Source: Oleispirillum sp963678075 | GTDB taxonomy: Bacteria > Pseudomonadota > Alphaproteobacteria > Rhodospirillales > Rhodospirillaceae | DNA: 64,000 nucleotides | NCBI GenBank assembly: GCA_963678075.2 | Contig: CAXXPK010000003.1 | Location: 1,054,001-1,118,000 of the forward strand | Direction: 5' to 3' | In this document: one piece after another, positions 53,488 to 62,115 of the stretch | Layout: each line of letters starts with the position of its first letter | Position numbering within the stretch: the stretch's first letter is position 1 | Position numbers and translations under genes: made by a program | Notes under the pieces: model-generated | Seen by the model: only the letters and a program-made list of their open reading frames with translations | Databases searched by the model: none | Told to the model about the DNA's origin: nothing

Positions 53488-53784
53488 TCACGCGCCTTCG
53501 TTGATGCGCGCCTTCAGCAATTGCGAGGGCCGGAAAACCAGCACCTTACGGGGCAGAATCGGGACTTCCTCGCCGGTTTTGGGATTGCGACCGATGCGCT
53601 CCCCCTTGCTGCGGACGGAAAAACTACCGAACGAGGAAATCTTGACCACATCGCCCTTTGCCAGAGCAGTGGAAACCTCGTCCAGCACCATCTCCAGCAA
53701 ATCGGCGGACTCATTACGAGACAACCCGACTTCCTGGTAGACCGCTTCGCTCAGATGCGCGCGGATAACCGTTTGCTCACTCAT
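53488..53784 (-). CDS. ihfA: Integration host factor, alpha subunit
   Basis: This nucleoid protein bends DNA as a heterodimer with IhfB. The 98-residue product has the HU/IHF fold: helical N-terminus (SEAVYQEVGLSRNESADLLE), GDVVKISSFGSFSVR and the arm GRNPKTGEEVPILPRKV with the intercalating proline. ATG 53784 is preceded by GGAGG. A longer reading to 53985 would run through the terminator and overlap fabH. It starts after the fabH terminator and is probably transcribed separately. Confidence 0.96.
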   Translation of the reverse strand: MSEQTVIRAHLSEAVYQEVGLSRNESADLLEMVLDEVSTALAKGDVVKISSFGSFSVRSKGERIGRNPKTGEEVPILPRKVLVFRPSQLLKARINEGA

Positions 53785-53886
53785 GCGAGCCTCCATTCTT
53801 AGCCAAGGAGAAAGCATATCAACCGCTAAAAAATGCCGCAATATCAAAATGGTGGCTCTGCCCCAGATTTCAAAAGGGGACGACAT

Positions 53887-53913
53887 AAAAAACCGACCCT
53901 GAACGGGCCGGTT
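53887..53913 (-). terminator. Intrinsic terminator after fabH
   Basis: Read on the minus strand, AACCGGCCC and GGGTCGGTT form a 9-bp stem with one A-C mismatch around GTTCA, followed directly by TTTTTTATG. It lies 45 bases past the fabH stop and upstream of ihfA. It ends the rpmF-plsX-fabH transcript. Confidence 0.8.
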
Positions 53914-53957
53914 ATCGTCTTCCGCCGGTTGCGGCAAGGCGCCATAAGCGCCGGGGA

Positions 53958-54935
53958 TCAAAGCCGAATCAGGGCCGAACCCCAAGTGAATCCGCCACCC
54001 ATGGCCTCCAACAGGATCAAGTGGCCGGGCTTGATTCGGCCGTCCTTAACCGCTGCATTCAAGGCCAGGGGAATCGACGCGGCGGAGGTGTTGGCGTGAC
54101 GATCCAGGGTCATCACGATCCGGTCTTCGGGGATCCCCGCCTTCTTCGCGGTGCTTGCCAGGATGCGGCGATTCGCCTGATGCGGCACCATCCAGTCAAG
54201 ATCGGCGCTGGAATACCCGTTGACGGAAAGCGCCTCATCGACCACCGCAACCAGTTTCGTCACCGCGTGCCGGAAGACTTCCTTGCCTTCCATATGAACG
54301 CATCCGACCGTCTTCGTCCGCGACGGCCCGCCATCCACATACAAAAGATCGCGGAAGCGCCCGTCGGCATGCAAGTGGGTGGAAAGGATGCCGGTATCGG
54401 TATTCTTGCCCTCGCCTTCTGCGGCGCGCAGCACCACGGCGCCCGCACCATCGCCGAACAGAACGCAGGTATCGCGATCGGTCCAATCGAGAATACGGGA
54501 AAAGGTCTCGGCGCCGATCACCAGGGCGGTCTTAATATCTCCGGAACGGATGAACTTATCGGCCGTCGCCAGGGCATACAGGAAGCCCGAACACACCGCC
54601 TGAACGTCGAAGGCGAAGCCGCCCAAAACCCCCAGGTTGGCCTGCACCTTGGCCGCAGTCGCCGGAAAGGTATCGTCCGGCGTGGTGGTGCCCAGCACGA
54701 TCAGGTCGATCTCGTCCGGGGAGACCCCGGCATCTTCCATCGCCTTGACCGCAGCCGCCGTCGCCAGATCCGAGGTCAACTCACCCTCGGCGGCAATATG
54801 CCGCTGCCGAATACCGCTCCGTTCGACGATCCACTCGTCCGAAGTCTCGACGGTCTTTGCAAGGTCGTCATTGGTGACGATCCTTTGAGGCAGATACGCC
54901 CCCACGCCTATAAGGCGCGATCGAATAATGCTCAT
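53958..54935 (-). CDS. fabH: 3-oxoacyl-ACP synthase III
   Basis: FabH starts fatty-acid synthesis by condensing acetyl-CoA with malonyl-ACP. The Cys-His-Asn triad is visible: Cys in AVCSGFLYALA, His in WMVPHQANRRI and Asn in HANTSAASIPLAL. Length 325 and the MGGGFTWGSALIRL C-terminus are typical. The ATG overlaps the plsX stop by 4 bases. Confidence 0.97.
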   Translation of the reverse strand: MSIIRSRLIGVGAYLPQRIVTNDDLAKTVETSDEWIVERSGIRQRHIAAEGELTSDLATAAAVKAMEDAGVSPDEIDLIVLGTTTPDDTFPATAAKVQANLGVLGGFAFDVQAVCSGFLYALATADKFIRSGDIKTALVIGAETFSRILDWTDRDTCVLFGDGAGAVVLRAAEGEGKNTDTGILSTHLHADGRFRDLLYVDGGPSRTKTVGCVHMEGKEVFRHAVTKLVAVVDEALSVNGYSSADLDWMVPHQANRRILASTAKKAGIPEDRIVMTLDRHANTSAASIPLALNAAVKDGRIKPGHLILLEAMGGGFTWGSALIRL

Positions 54936-55981
54936 ATAACTTGCACCTCAGCCGTGACGGATTGGGAGTGCAGCTTCGCGAGTTCGGCGTTGATCTGTTC
55001 GTTGAAACCGTGTCTGACCATGTCAACGGCGGTACCGATGGCGTTGGCAAAACCCAATCCATCGGTACCGCCGTGACTTTTGACGACAGTTCCGTTTAGG
55101 CCGAGGAACATTGCACCATTATAACGGCGAGGGTCGGTACGGTGGCGAACCCGGTTCATCGCCGGCCGCGCCAAAAGATATCCAAGCTGCGCGAGAATCG
55201 AACTTTTGAAGGCCTCCTTCAGGAAACGGCTCATCACCTTGGCCGTTCCTTCCATGGTCTTCAGCGCGACGTTGCCGGTGAAGCCATCGGTCACCACTAC
55301 GTCAACGGTGCCGATACCGATATCGTCGCCTTCGACGAATCCGGAGAAATTCACCAGCCCCGCGTTCTCTCGCAAGATCTCAGCCGCTTCCTTCACCTCG
55401 TTGCGCCCCTTCTGCTCTTCTTCCCCAATGTTGAGAAGGCCAACCGTCGGCATATCCATATCCAACAGGCTGCACGCGAACAAGGTCCCCATGAGGGCGA
55501 ATTCAACAAGGTTGTTGGCATTGCATTCGGTGTTGGCCCCAAGGTCCAACACCACGCTTTCCCCTCGCTGCGTCGGCATCAACGTGGCGATAGCGGGCCG
55601 GTCGATCCCTGGCAAAGTCCGTAAGCTCAACTTAGACATGGCCATCAGCGCGCCGGTGTTGCCCGCCGAAACCACGCCATCGGCCTGTCCGTCCTTTACG
55701 GCCTTGATTGCTTTGGCCATGCTGGAATTGCGTCCATTTCGCAACGCGACGGACGGCTTATCGTTATTGGTGACAATATCGGGGGCATGGCACAAGGTGA
55801 CGATGTCACGAAGTCCCTTGTACCGCTTCTCCAGAAGCGGCTGCAACACGGCTTCATCGCCGAACAGCAAATAGCGCACGTCTGGATGACGCTTTCGGGC
55901 CAGGGAGATTCCGTCCAGGACGATGTCCGGCGCGTCATCTCCACCCATTCCATCCAGCGACAGCGTAATGGGTTTCGACAC
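54932..55981 (-). CDS. plsX: Phosphate acyltransferase PlsX
   Basis: PlsX makes acyl-phosphate from acyl-ACP for phosphatidic-acid synthesis. The LDGMGGDDAPDIVLDG N-terminus, SAGNTGALMAM, and DLGANTECNANNLVEFALMG are diagnostic, with a C-terminal GLNGTVVKSHGGTD motif. It starts at GTG 55981 and has 349 residues. The rpmF-plsX-fabH order is ancient and widespread; rpmF ends 39 bases upstream. Confidence 0.97.
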   Translation of the reverse strand: MSKPITLSLDGMGGDDAPDIVLDGISLARKRHPDVRYLLFGDEAVLQPLLEKRYKGLRDIVTLCHAPDIVTNNDKPSVALRNGRNSSMAKAIKAVKDGQADGVVSAGNTGALMAMSKLSLRTLPGIDRPAIATLMPTQRGESVVLDLGANTECNANNLVEFALMGTLFACSLLDMDMPTVGLLNIGEEEQKGRNEVKEAAEILRENAGLVNFSGFVEGDDIGIGTVDVVVTDGFTGNVALKTMEGTAKVMSRFLKEAFKSSILAQLGYLLARPAMNRVRHRTDPRRYNGAMFLGLNGTVVKSHGGTDGLGFANAIGTAVDMVRHGFNEQINAELAKLHSQSVTAEVQVI

Positions 55982-56020
55982 TAGACCCGTTCCCCTTGGT
56001 TTTCCTGGCGCCTAAAACGC

Positions 56021-56200
56021 TTAGGCGACCTGTTTCACCACTTCGCGGCCGTCGTACTGACCGCAAGAGGCGCAAACATGATGCGGACGCTTCAGCTCCC
56101 CGCAATTCGGGCACTCAACGTAAGACGAGGCCTTCAGCGCATGATGCGAGCGACGCATGTTGCGCTTCGAGGTGGACGTCTTTTTCTTTGGAACTGCCAT
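56021..56200 (-). CDS. rpmF: 50S ribosomal protein L32
   Basis: This 59-residue basic ribosomal protein begins MAVPKKKTSTSKRNMRRSHH. It carries the two zinc-binding pairs ECPNCGELKRPHHVCASCG and ends REVVKQVA. The ATG at 56200 has GAGAGAG upstream. It precedes plsX in the canonical yceD-rpmF-plsX-fabH cluster. Confidence 0.96.
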   Translation of the reverse strand: MAVPKKKTSTSKRNMRRSHHALKASSYVECPNCGELKRPHHVCASCGQYDGREVVKQVA

Positions 56201-56298
56201 GGCTCTCTCTCTTTTCCTTCTCGAAGGGTCCCATAGAAGGCCGGATTAATTAGACGAAATCGGCCCCCAGGGCAAGCCTTATACGCATCAGGGCCGCA

Positions 56299-56871
56299 TC
56301 ACGTTTCGTTACCATTCGCATCGTCCCGCCCAGAGCCGCGTAAAGCCTGCAAAACTGCGAAGGGATTGGTGGTTTTCGAGGAGGGTTCACGATCGGCGAT
56401 AGGAACCGGCGGGGCTTGAAATTCCACGTTGGGACGGCGCGGATAGGGATCCAGCGCCAACGCCAGAATCTCCGCGATAGGAGCCCCCGCATCGGAAACG
56501 CCCCTGACAATGGGGTCCGGGACCTCTTCATCGTCGGGGTCGAGGTCGATCACCGCCTCTTCCGCCGCGTTGGCCCCGTTCTCGAGAAACAGTAACGACA
56601 CCGGTTCGTCGATGATCTGTTCCACGGGCTCCAGACTAACCACGCAAGCCTGGGAGACACGGGCCCGCAAGCGTCCCTCCCCCCGCACCATCCGACCGCC
56701 CTCGTGCGCGGTCAGGGTCAAGTCGGCCGCCACCTCGTCGCAGGACAGAATCCCCAGGCGCACGGCCAATGCCGCGCATTCCTCCGCCGTCGCAACCAGG
56801 TTCACCGTCAATCCGTCGGCGGGGAGTTTCCGAACCGTGAACTTTCTTGAGAATTCTTCATTGATATTCAT
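56299..56871 (-). CDS. yceD: YceD/DUF177 family protein
   Basis: A 190-residue acidic protein of the DUF177 family, linked in other organisms to 23S rRNA accumulation. It has the pattern VRGEGRLRARVSQACVVSLEPV followed by the family DLDPDDEEVPDPI and GAPIAEILALALDPYPRRP segments. Only one of the usual cysteines (QACVV) is seen. It is immediately upstream of rpmF, its conserved neighbour, with a 98-base gap. The ATG overlaps the stop of the small upstream gene by 4 bases. Confidence 0.92.
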   Translation of the reverse strand: MNINEEFSRKFTVRKLPADGLTVNLVATAEECAALAVRLGILSCDEVAADLTLTAHEGGRMVRGEGRLRARVSQACVVSLEPVEQIIDEPVSLLFLENGANAAEEAVIDLDPDDEEVPDPIVRGVSDAGAPIAEILALALDPYPRRPNVEFQAPPVPIADREPSSKTTNPFAVLQALRGSGRDDANGNET

Positions 56872-57134
56872 GATTCTAGAACCGGATCTTTATCCATTAA
56901 CAGAAAACCGCGAAACACCGGAAAAGCCACCCCTCCGTCCAGGGACACGGCATCCGCTTGCGTCGCCAAGGCCACATCGGCGACCTCCATATAGCGCGCC
57001 AGAGCCGTCACCGCCAGCCCATCCGCATCCATATCGGCAAACATCGCGTCGAACAACGCGCCGACTCGCCGCTGCCAAAGTGCCTCGGACGCCGCCGTTG
57101 CCCCGACCGTGACGGGCTTGCGAAACCAAGCCAA
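56868..57134 (-). CDS. Small hypothetical protein at the usual ubiquinol-cytochrome c chaperone position
   Basis: An 88-residue product read from a TTG codon 9 bases after AAGGGGGG. The segment LFDAMFADMDADGLAVTALA is Ala-rich and helical; the rest (VADVALATQADAV, GGVAFPVFRGFLL) shows no motif I can name. In related genomes this slot between bamE and yceD often holds a CBP3-like cytochrome bc1 assembly chaperone of about 180 residues. The phrase ALFDAMFADMD is reminiscent of it, but the similarity is too weak to claim. It may be a truncated or diverged remnant, or an unrelated small protein. Its stop overlaps the yceD start by 4 bases. Confidence 0.5.
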   Translation of the reverse strand: MAWFRKPVTVGATAASEALWQRRVGALFDAMFADMDADGLAVTALARYMEVADVALATQADAVSLDGGVAFPVFRGFLLMDKDPVLES

Positions 57135-57226
57135 TTCCCATCCCCCCTTTCGCCTTCGGCTTTGCTGCTTTATATCGAACTCTAATCCTATATAGTGGCG
57201 TCACGAAGGGGATGGAGACGATACCC

Positions 57227-57697
57227 ATGGACATCGACACTGTAAAATCCCGGATGCGCTTCGCCATCACGATTCTGGCTGTCGGCGTTGTTCTGTCCGG
57301 TTGCGGACCGCGCCTTTCCACCAGCGGAAACAAGCCATTGGCGGATGATCTGGCGCGGATCAAGCCCGGTGAACAGACGCGATCCCAAGTGCGTGAGATT
57401 TTGGGCTCTCCGTCCAGTCAGTCGCTCTACGGGCAAGAAACCTGGTTCTACATCAGCATGACCCAGGAAGCCGTAGCCTTCTTCGCACCCGAGGAAGTCG
57501 ATCGCAGCGTCCTTTCGATCACCTTTGACGAACAGGGTGTCGTGCAGTCGATTTCCAATCTTGGCAAGGACGACGGCCAGGACGTGGCGTTGTCTGGAAA
57601 AAAGACTCCGACTGCGGGACACGACATGTCCATTGTCGAACAGATGATCGGAAATATCGGTCGTTTCAACTCGAAGATCGGCGACAACAAAAAGTAA
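57227..57697 (+). CDS. bamE: Outer-membrane assembly lipoprotein BamE (SmpA/OmlA family)
   Basis: BamE is a lipoprotein of the beta-barrel assembly machine. A signal peptide ends in the lipobox LSGC. The SmpA/OmlA domain shows PLADDLARIKPGEQTRSQVREILGSP and the paired-strand pattern ETWFYISMTQE...LSITFDEQGVV. I take ATG 57227 (GGAG 9 bases upstream, 156 residues); ATG 57212 is possible. It faces the yceD operon divergently and converges on hppA. Confidence 0.92.
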   Translation: MDIDTVKSRMRFAITILAVGVVLSGCGPRLSTSGNKPLADDLARIKPGEQTRSQVREILGSPSSQSLYGQETWFYISMTQEAVAFFAPEEVDRSVLSITFDEQGVVQSISNLGKDDGQDVALSGKKTPTAGHDMSIVEQMIGNIGRFNSKIGDNKK

Positions 57698-57723
57698 AAG
57701 CCTCTCTTTCCCGCATAAAAAAC

Positions 57724-57743
57724 GCCCCCGGAAATCCGGGGGC
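57724..57743. terminator. Bidirectional intrinsic terminator between bamE and hppA
   Basis: GCCCCCGGA (57724-57732) pairs perfectly with TCCGGGGGC (57735-57743). AAAAAA lies just upstream and ATTTT just downstream, so each strand has a stem followed by T-rich sequence. It serves the two convergent genes. Confidence 0.85.
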
Positions 57744-57769
57744 ATTTTCGCATGGGCGATCGACCGCGA

Positions 57770-59869
57770 TCAGGCGACCATCGCCAACAGCAGCAGCGCG
57801 ACGATGTTGATGATCTTGATCATCGGATTGATCGCCGGGCCAGCGGTATCCTTGTAGGGATCGCCGACGGTATCGCCGGTCACCGCCGCCTTATGCGCGT
57901 CGGACCCCTTGCCACCGAAGTGACCGTCCTCGATGTACTTCTTGGCGTTATCCCAAGCACCACCACCCGAAGTCATCGACAGGGCGACGAACAGACCGGT
58001 CACGATGGTTCCCAGCAGCATCGCCCCCAGAGAGGTCAGCGCCGCCGCCTTGCCCGCAATCGGCCACATCACGAAGAACAGCGCCACCGGGGCCAACACC
58101 GGCAACATCGACGGAATCAGCATTTCCTTGATCGCCGCCTTGGTCAGCATGTCCACGGCACGGCTGTAATCCGGCTTCGCGGTGCCTTCCATGATGCCGG
58201 GGATTTCCTTGAACTGGCGACGGACTTCCTTGACCACCGCGCCAGCCGACCGGCCAACCGCCATCATCCCCATGGAACCGAACAGATACGGCAACAAACC
58301 GCCCAGAAACAGGCCAACCACGACAAAGGGGTCCTGCAACTGGAAGTTGACCTTAAGGCCTGGGAAATAATATTCCAAATCAGCAACATAGGCCGAGAAC
58401 AGAACCAGCGCGGCCAGACCGGCGGAACCGATCGCGTACCCCTTGGTCACAGCCTTGGTGGTGTTGCCAACCGCGTCCAGGGCATCGGTGGTGACGCGCA
58501 CGTCATCCGGCAGCCCAGCCATTTCGGCGATACCACCCGCGTTATCGGTCACCGGGCCATAGGCATCCAGCGCAACCACGATACCGGTCAGCGCCAGCAT
58601 CGTGGTGGCGGCAACCGCGATTCCGAAGACGCCGGCCAACATGTAGGTGGAAATGATGCCGAAGCAGATCACCACCACCGGCAAGGCCGGTGCTTCCATG
58701 GAAACCGCCAGCCCCTGGATGACGTTGGTTCCGTGGCCGGTTTCGGAGGCCTTGGCAACCGAGGTCACCGGACGATGGCCGGTGCCGGTGTAGTACTCGC
58801 TGATCCAAACGATCAAGGCGGTAACAATCAAACCGATGATCGCGCACAGCACCAGCGCGCCGGAGGTCACGACGTCGCCGGACTTCAAGGTCAACTGCGT
58901 GGCGAAGCCGCCGAACAGAGCAACGATCGACAGGATCACCAACACCCCGGAAATCCCAGCGGAAGCGAAGAAGCCCTTATAGAGGGCGTTCATAATGTTG
59001 TTCGAGGGGCCAAGCTTGACGAAGAAGGTACCGGCAATCGAGGCCGCGATGCAAACGCCGCCGATCAGAAGCGGCAGAGCCATCATCTTGGTCTGAAACT
59101 CCGGGGCGAAGAAGATCGACGCCAACAGCATGGTGGCGACCACGGTGACCGCATAGGTTTCGAACAGATCGGCGGCCATGCCCGCGCAGTCGCCGACATT
59201 ATCGCCGACGTTGTCGGCGATCACCGCCGGGTTGCGCGGATCGTCCTCGGGAATGCCTGCCTCGACCTTACCCACCAGATCGGCGCCAACATCGGCGCCC
59301 TTGGTGAAGATGCCGCCGCCCAGACGCGCGAAGATGGAAATCAGCGAAGCGCCAAAGGACAGACCGACCAGGGCCTCCATGATCCGACGCAAATCCTCGG
59401 CCGAGAAGGCATCGAAGACACCGCGCAGAACCAGGTAATAAATGGTGACGCCCAAAAGGCCCAGGCCCACCACCAGCATACCGGTGACCGCGCCGGATTT
59501 GAAGGCGATGTCAAGGGCCGGAGCCAAGCCGCCGGTCCGCGCCGCGTCGGCGGTGCGCACGTTGGCGCGAACCGAGACGTTCATGCCGATGTAGCCCGCC
59601 ACGCCGGAAAGCACGGCGCCCAGGAAGAAGCCGACGGCGACGTGAAAGCCCAGAACGATCCCCAGCAGGATGCCGACCACGACGCCGACGCCCGCGATCG
59701 TCGTGTACTGCCGGTTGAGGTAGGCGGAGGCGCCTTCCTGAATCGCCGCGGCGATGTCCTGCATCCTTTCGTTTCCGGCCTCGGCATCGAGGATGGAGCG
59801 GATCGCCCAGGCGCCATAAGCCAGCGCCCCGACTCCGCAAAGGATGACAAAGATGTAAAGAGCAACCAT
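57770..59869 (-). CDS. hppA: K+-independent H+-translocating inorganic pyrophosphatase
   Basis: This integral-membrane pump of about 16 helices couples pyrophosphate hydrolysis to proton export. The catalytic motifs GGGIFTKGADVGADLVGKVE and DNVGDNVGDCAGMAADL are present. The GNTTKA motif has the lysine that replaces K+ in potassium-independent enzymes; K+-dependent ones have alanine there. Starting at ATG 59869 (GGGAGA 8 bases upstream) the protein is 699 residues, the usual length. An ATG at 59971 would add a polar extension. Such pumps are typical of Rhodospirillum-like organisms and can aid growth at low energy. Confidence 0.96.
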   Translation of the reverse strand: MVALYIFVILCGVGALAYGAWAIRSILDAEAGNERMQDIAAAIQEGASAYLNRQYTTIAGVGVVVGILLGIVLGFHVAVGFFLGAVLSGVAGYIGMNVSVRANVRTADAARTGGLAPALDIAFKSGAVTGMLVVGLGLLGVTIYYLVLRGVFDAFSAEDLRRIMEALVGLSFGASLISIFARLGGGIFTKGADVGADLVGKVEAGIPEDDPRNPAVIADNVGDNVGDCAGMAADLFETYAVTVVATMLLASIFFAPEFQTKMMALPLLIGGVCIAASIAGTFFVKLGPSNNIMNALYKGFFASAGISGVLVILSIVALFGGFATQLTLKSGDVVTSGALVLCAIIGLIVTALIVWISEYYTGTGHRPVTSVAKASETGHGTNVIQGLAVSMEAPALPVVVICFGIISTYMLAGVFGIAVAATTMLALTGIVVALDAYGPVTDNAGGIAEMAGLPDDVRVTTDALDAVGNTTKAVTKGYAIGSAGLAALVLFSAYVADLEYYFPGLKVNFQLQDPFVVVGLFLGGLLPYLFGSMGMMAVGRSAGAVVKEVRRQFKEIPGIMEGTAKPDYSRAVDMLTKAAIKEMLIPSMLPVLAPVALFFVMWPIAGKAAALTSLGAMLLGTIVTGLFVALSMTSGGGAWDNAKKYIEDGHFGGKGSDAHKAAVTGDTVGDPYKDTAGPAINPMIKIINIVALLLLAMVA

Positions 59870-60070
59870 AAAAGAGTTCTCCCGAAACGGACAATAGGCC
59901 ACTGTCATGGACCGGGAACCCCGCCCACCGACACCGGACCTGAAGCTGGCGACGACCCACGCGGTCATCACCCTTGAAAAGCGCGCAAGATATTGCCCGA
60001 AAAACGCGTCGTCCGAAACCGGAAACGTCGGCTTGGATCAAGAAATAATCCCGGTTTTCAGAGGGTGCGG

Positions 60071-60538
60071 CTACATTTCGATATAGGACTGGAGCAAGAC
60101 ATCGATCACCGCATCCGTTCCCAGGATGTGGTGGGTGATTTGCATCAAGGACGCTTTAAGGCGCGGCAGGTCCATCCCCTCCCCCGTCGCATATTGCTTG
60201 GGAAACGCGGCATAGGCCAATTGAATGAAGGCGTTGCGCAAGCGCGGCAGCCCTTCTTGCACCGCGGCCAGGAACTCCGGCTTGACGACCAGAGTGACGG
60301 TGAAATGAACCTGTCGGTTGACGACACCATCAAGCACCACCGGAACATCAAGAGCGGTCATGTGCACCAGCGTTAGCTTGACGGGCTCCGGCGCCACCGG
60401 TTCCGGCGGTGGCGCCGGAGCCTCTGGAGCCTCTGGAGCAGCCAACCCCAGCATTCCCGGCATGAAGACGAATAGCCCGCCAGCTATGCCTGCCGCCAGC
60501 AAAAGCGCCGCGACGATGACAATAAGGATTCGTTTCAT
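60071..60538 (-). CDS. FliL-like single-pass membrane protein
   Basis: A 155-residue protein with an N-terminal membrane helix (about 4-26), a Pro/Glu/Ala-rich linker (33-55) and a compact C-terminal domain. The domain has the FliL-like rhythm LPRLRNAFIQLAYAAF, then DLPRLKASLMQITHHILG and a final VIDVLLQSYIEM. FliL proteins brace the flagellar stator; no flagellar gene lies nearby, so a link to motility is not implied. The start overlaps the thiL stop by 4 bases, so it is the last gene of the rib-thiL operon. Confidence 0.72.
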   Translation of the reverse strand: MKRILIVIVAALLLAAGIAGGLFVFMPGMLGLAAPEAPEAPAPPPEPVAPEPVKLTLVHMTALDVPVVLDGVVNRQVHFTVTLVVKPEFLAAVQEGLPRLRNAFIQLAYAAFPKQYATGEGMDLPRLKASLMQITHHILGTDAVIDVLLQSYIEM

Positions 60539-61539
60539 GATGTTTTTTTAGGTTCTCCGCCATGCCGGTGTCCGCCGGCACCAGAAACCGACCGCCGCTC
60601 TCCCGCGTCAATGCGAAACACCCCCCCCGCCCCCGCTTCGGCACGACCGATCACCGTCACCTGAACCCCGATCGCATCAAGCCGCGCCGCCAATCCGGCG
60701 AAATCCTCCGGCGCGACGGCAAACGCCAGTTCATAATCATCGCCGCCGGTCAGCACCCTTTCCCGCGCCTCGGGGCAAAGTTCCAGCCAGTGCCGCACCG
60801 GTTCGGACACGGGAACACGCAGCGGGTCGATGACGATGTCGAGGCCCGAGGCCTCGGCCAGATGCCGCAGATCGGCGAACAGACCGTCGGACACGTCCAA
60901 CGCCCCATGCGCCGTTCCATTCAGCAGCAAACCCGCCGCCAACCTGGGCTGCGGCAGACGATAACGGTCCAGAAGATAGGCCCGGTCGGCATCGCTCAAT
61001 CCCTCCGGCGCGTCGGACCGTTGCATGTCGAGCCCGAGCGCGGCGTCACCGATGGTTCCGGTGACCGCCACCACGTCGCCAACACGAACCCCATTGCGGC
61101 GCAGGACGCGCCCCCCCACCGCTTCACCGATCGCGGTGATCGACAGGGTCAGAGGACCCGGCGTCGCCACCACATCGCCACCCGCTAGCGCCAGACCGAA
61201 TTCCCGCAGGTTTTCGCCCAACCCCTGGGCAAAGGCATCCAACCATGCCGCGTCCAGGCTCTCCGGCAGAGCACAGGTCATGAACACGACGCGGGGCTTG
61301 GACCCCATCGCCGCCAAATCGGACAGATTGACCCGCAGCGCCTTGGCGGCGATCAGGGCTGGCGGATCGTCGGCAAGGAAATGCACCCCGGCGACCAGGG
61401 CGTCCGCCGTCACCACCCAATCGCATCCAGGCGACGAGGCCAACACCGCCGCGTCGTCGGAAAGCGCGAAGGCTCCGGCCTCGGGCAGCGACAATGGACG
61501 AAAGAACTTGGAAATCAAACCGAATTCATCCCACGGCAT
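60535..61539 (-). CDS. thiL: Thiamine-monophosphate kinase
   Basis: ThiL phosphorylates thiamine monophosphate to the active diphosphate. The SDDAAVLAS metal motif, RVNLSDLAAMGSKP and ALDVSDGLFADLRHLAEASG are intact; the C-terminal GGDDYELAF motif is also present. ATG 61539, preceded by GGGAGGG, gives MPWDEFGLISKFF, the normal N-terminus. A longer reading to 61710 runs into nusB. nusB lies 17 bases upstream, as is standard. Confidence 0.95.
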   Translation of the reverse strand: MPWDEFGLISKFFRPLSLPEAGAFALSDDAAVLASSPGCDWVVTADALVAGVHFLADDPPALIAAKALRVNLSDLAAMGSKPRVVFMTCALPESLDAAWLDAFAQGLGENLREFGLALAGGDVVATPGPLTLSITAIGEAVGGRVLRRNGVRVGDVVAVTGTIGDAALGLDMQRSDAPEGLSDADRAYLLDRYRLPQPRLAAGLLLNGTAHGALDVSDGLFADLRHLAEASGLDIVIDPLRVPVSEPVRHWLELCPEARERVLTGGDDYELAFAVAPEDFAGLAARLDAIGVQVTVIGRAEAGAGGVFRIDAGERRSVSGAGGHRHGGEPKKTS

Positions 61540-61556
61540 CCCCGACCCTCCCGGCG

Positions 61557-62072
61557 TCAGGCGCCACAATCGGCGAGCTCGTCGTCGCGAATCCCCTTCG
61601 CCACGCGGTCCAGAACCGCATTCACCAATTTGGGTTCCGGCCCACCGAAAAAGGCGTGGGCGATGTCCACGTATTCCGAAATCACCACCTTCGGCGGCAC
61701 ATCCAGGCAATGGGACATTTCAAACACCCCGACCCGCAGGATCGAGGTCAGAATCGCCTCCAACCGGGCGGTGGTGCGTTCACCATCCAGGGCCGCGTTG
61801 ATGACTTGGTCGATCTCTGCCTTGGACTCGACGGTGCCGCGCACCAGGGCCGTGAACACCCCCGGCTCCGGCGGCACCAAAGGCGCCAGAATTTCCTTTT
61901 CTCCGTCTTCCTGCAAGGCGCTGCCGCCCAGGCGATCGCTCAGAAAGTCCGACAACACATCGGTCAGGGGGCGGTTGGTGAACTCGGTCAGGTATAGGGC
62001 CTGAACCGCGCACAACCGCGCCGCGCTCAACCGAGAGCGGCGGCTGTAGACCTCTTTCTTGGGGCCGGTCAT
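61557..62072 (-). CDS. nusB: Transcription antitermination protein NusB
   Basis: NusB joins NusE at boxA of rRNA leaders. The 171-residue all-helical protein carries SRRSRLSAARLCAVQALYLTE at the N-terminus, then ILTSILRVGVFEM and the final VISEYVDIAHAFFGGPEPKLVNAVLDRVAK. It lies between ribH and thiL, its usual neighbours in proteobacteria. Confidence 0.96.
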   Translation of the reverse strand: MTGPKKEVYSRRSRLSAARLCAVQALYLTEFTNRPLTDVLSDFLSDRLGGSALQEDGEKEILAPLVPPEPGVFTALVRGTVESKAEIDQVINAALDGERTTARLEAILTSILRVGVFEMSHCLDVPPKVVISEYVDIAHAFFGGPEPKLVNAVLDRVAKGIRDDELADCGA

Positions 62073-62115
62073 AAGTAATGTGGTTCCTTGGTTTCGGGGA
62101 TGAACCAGCCTCCGG

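Noticed and set aside
57752..59977. A 741-codon open frame on the plus strand, antisense to hppA
   Set aside because: The product is a His/Arg/Gln/Asp-rich string without domain structure, an artefact of GC-rich codon use opposite a real gene with all pyrophosphatase motifs.
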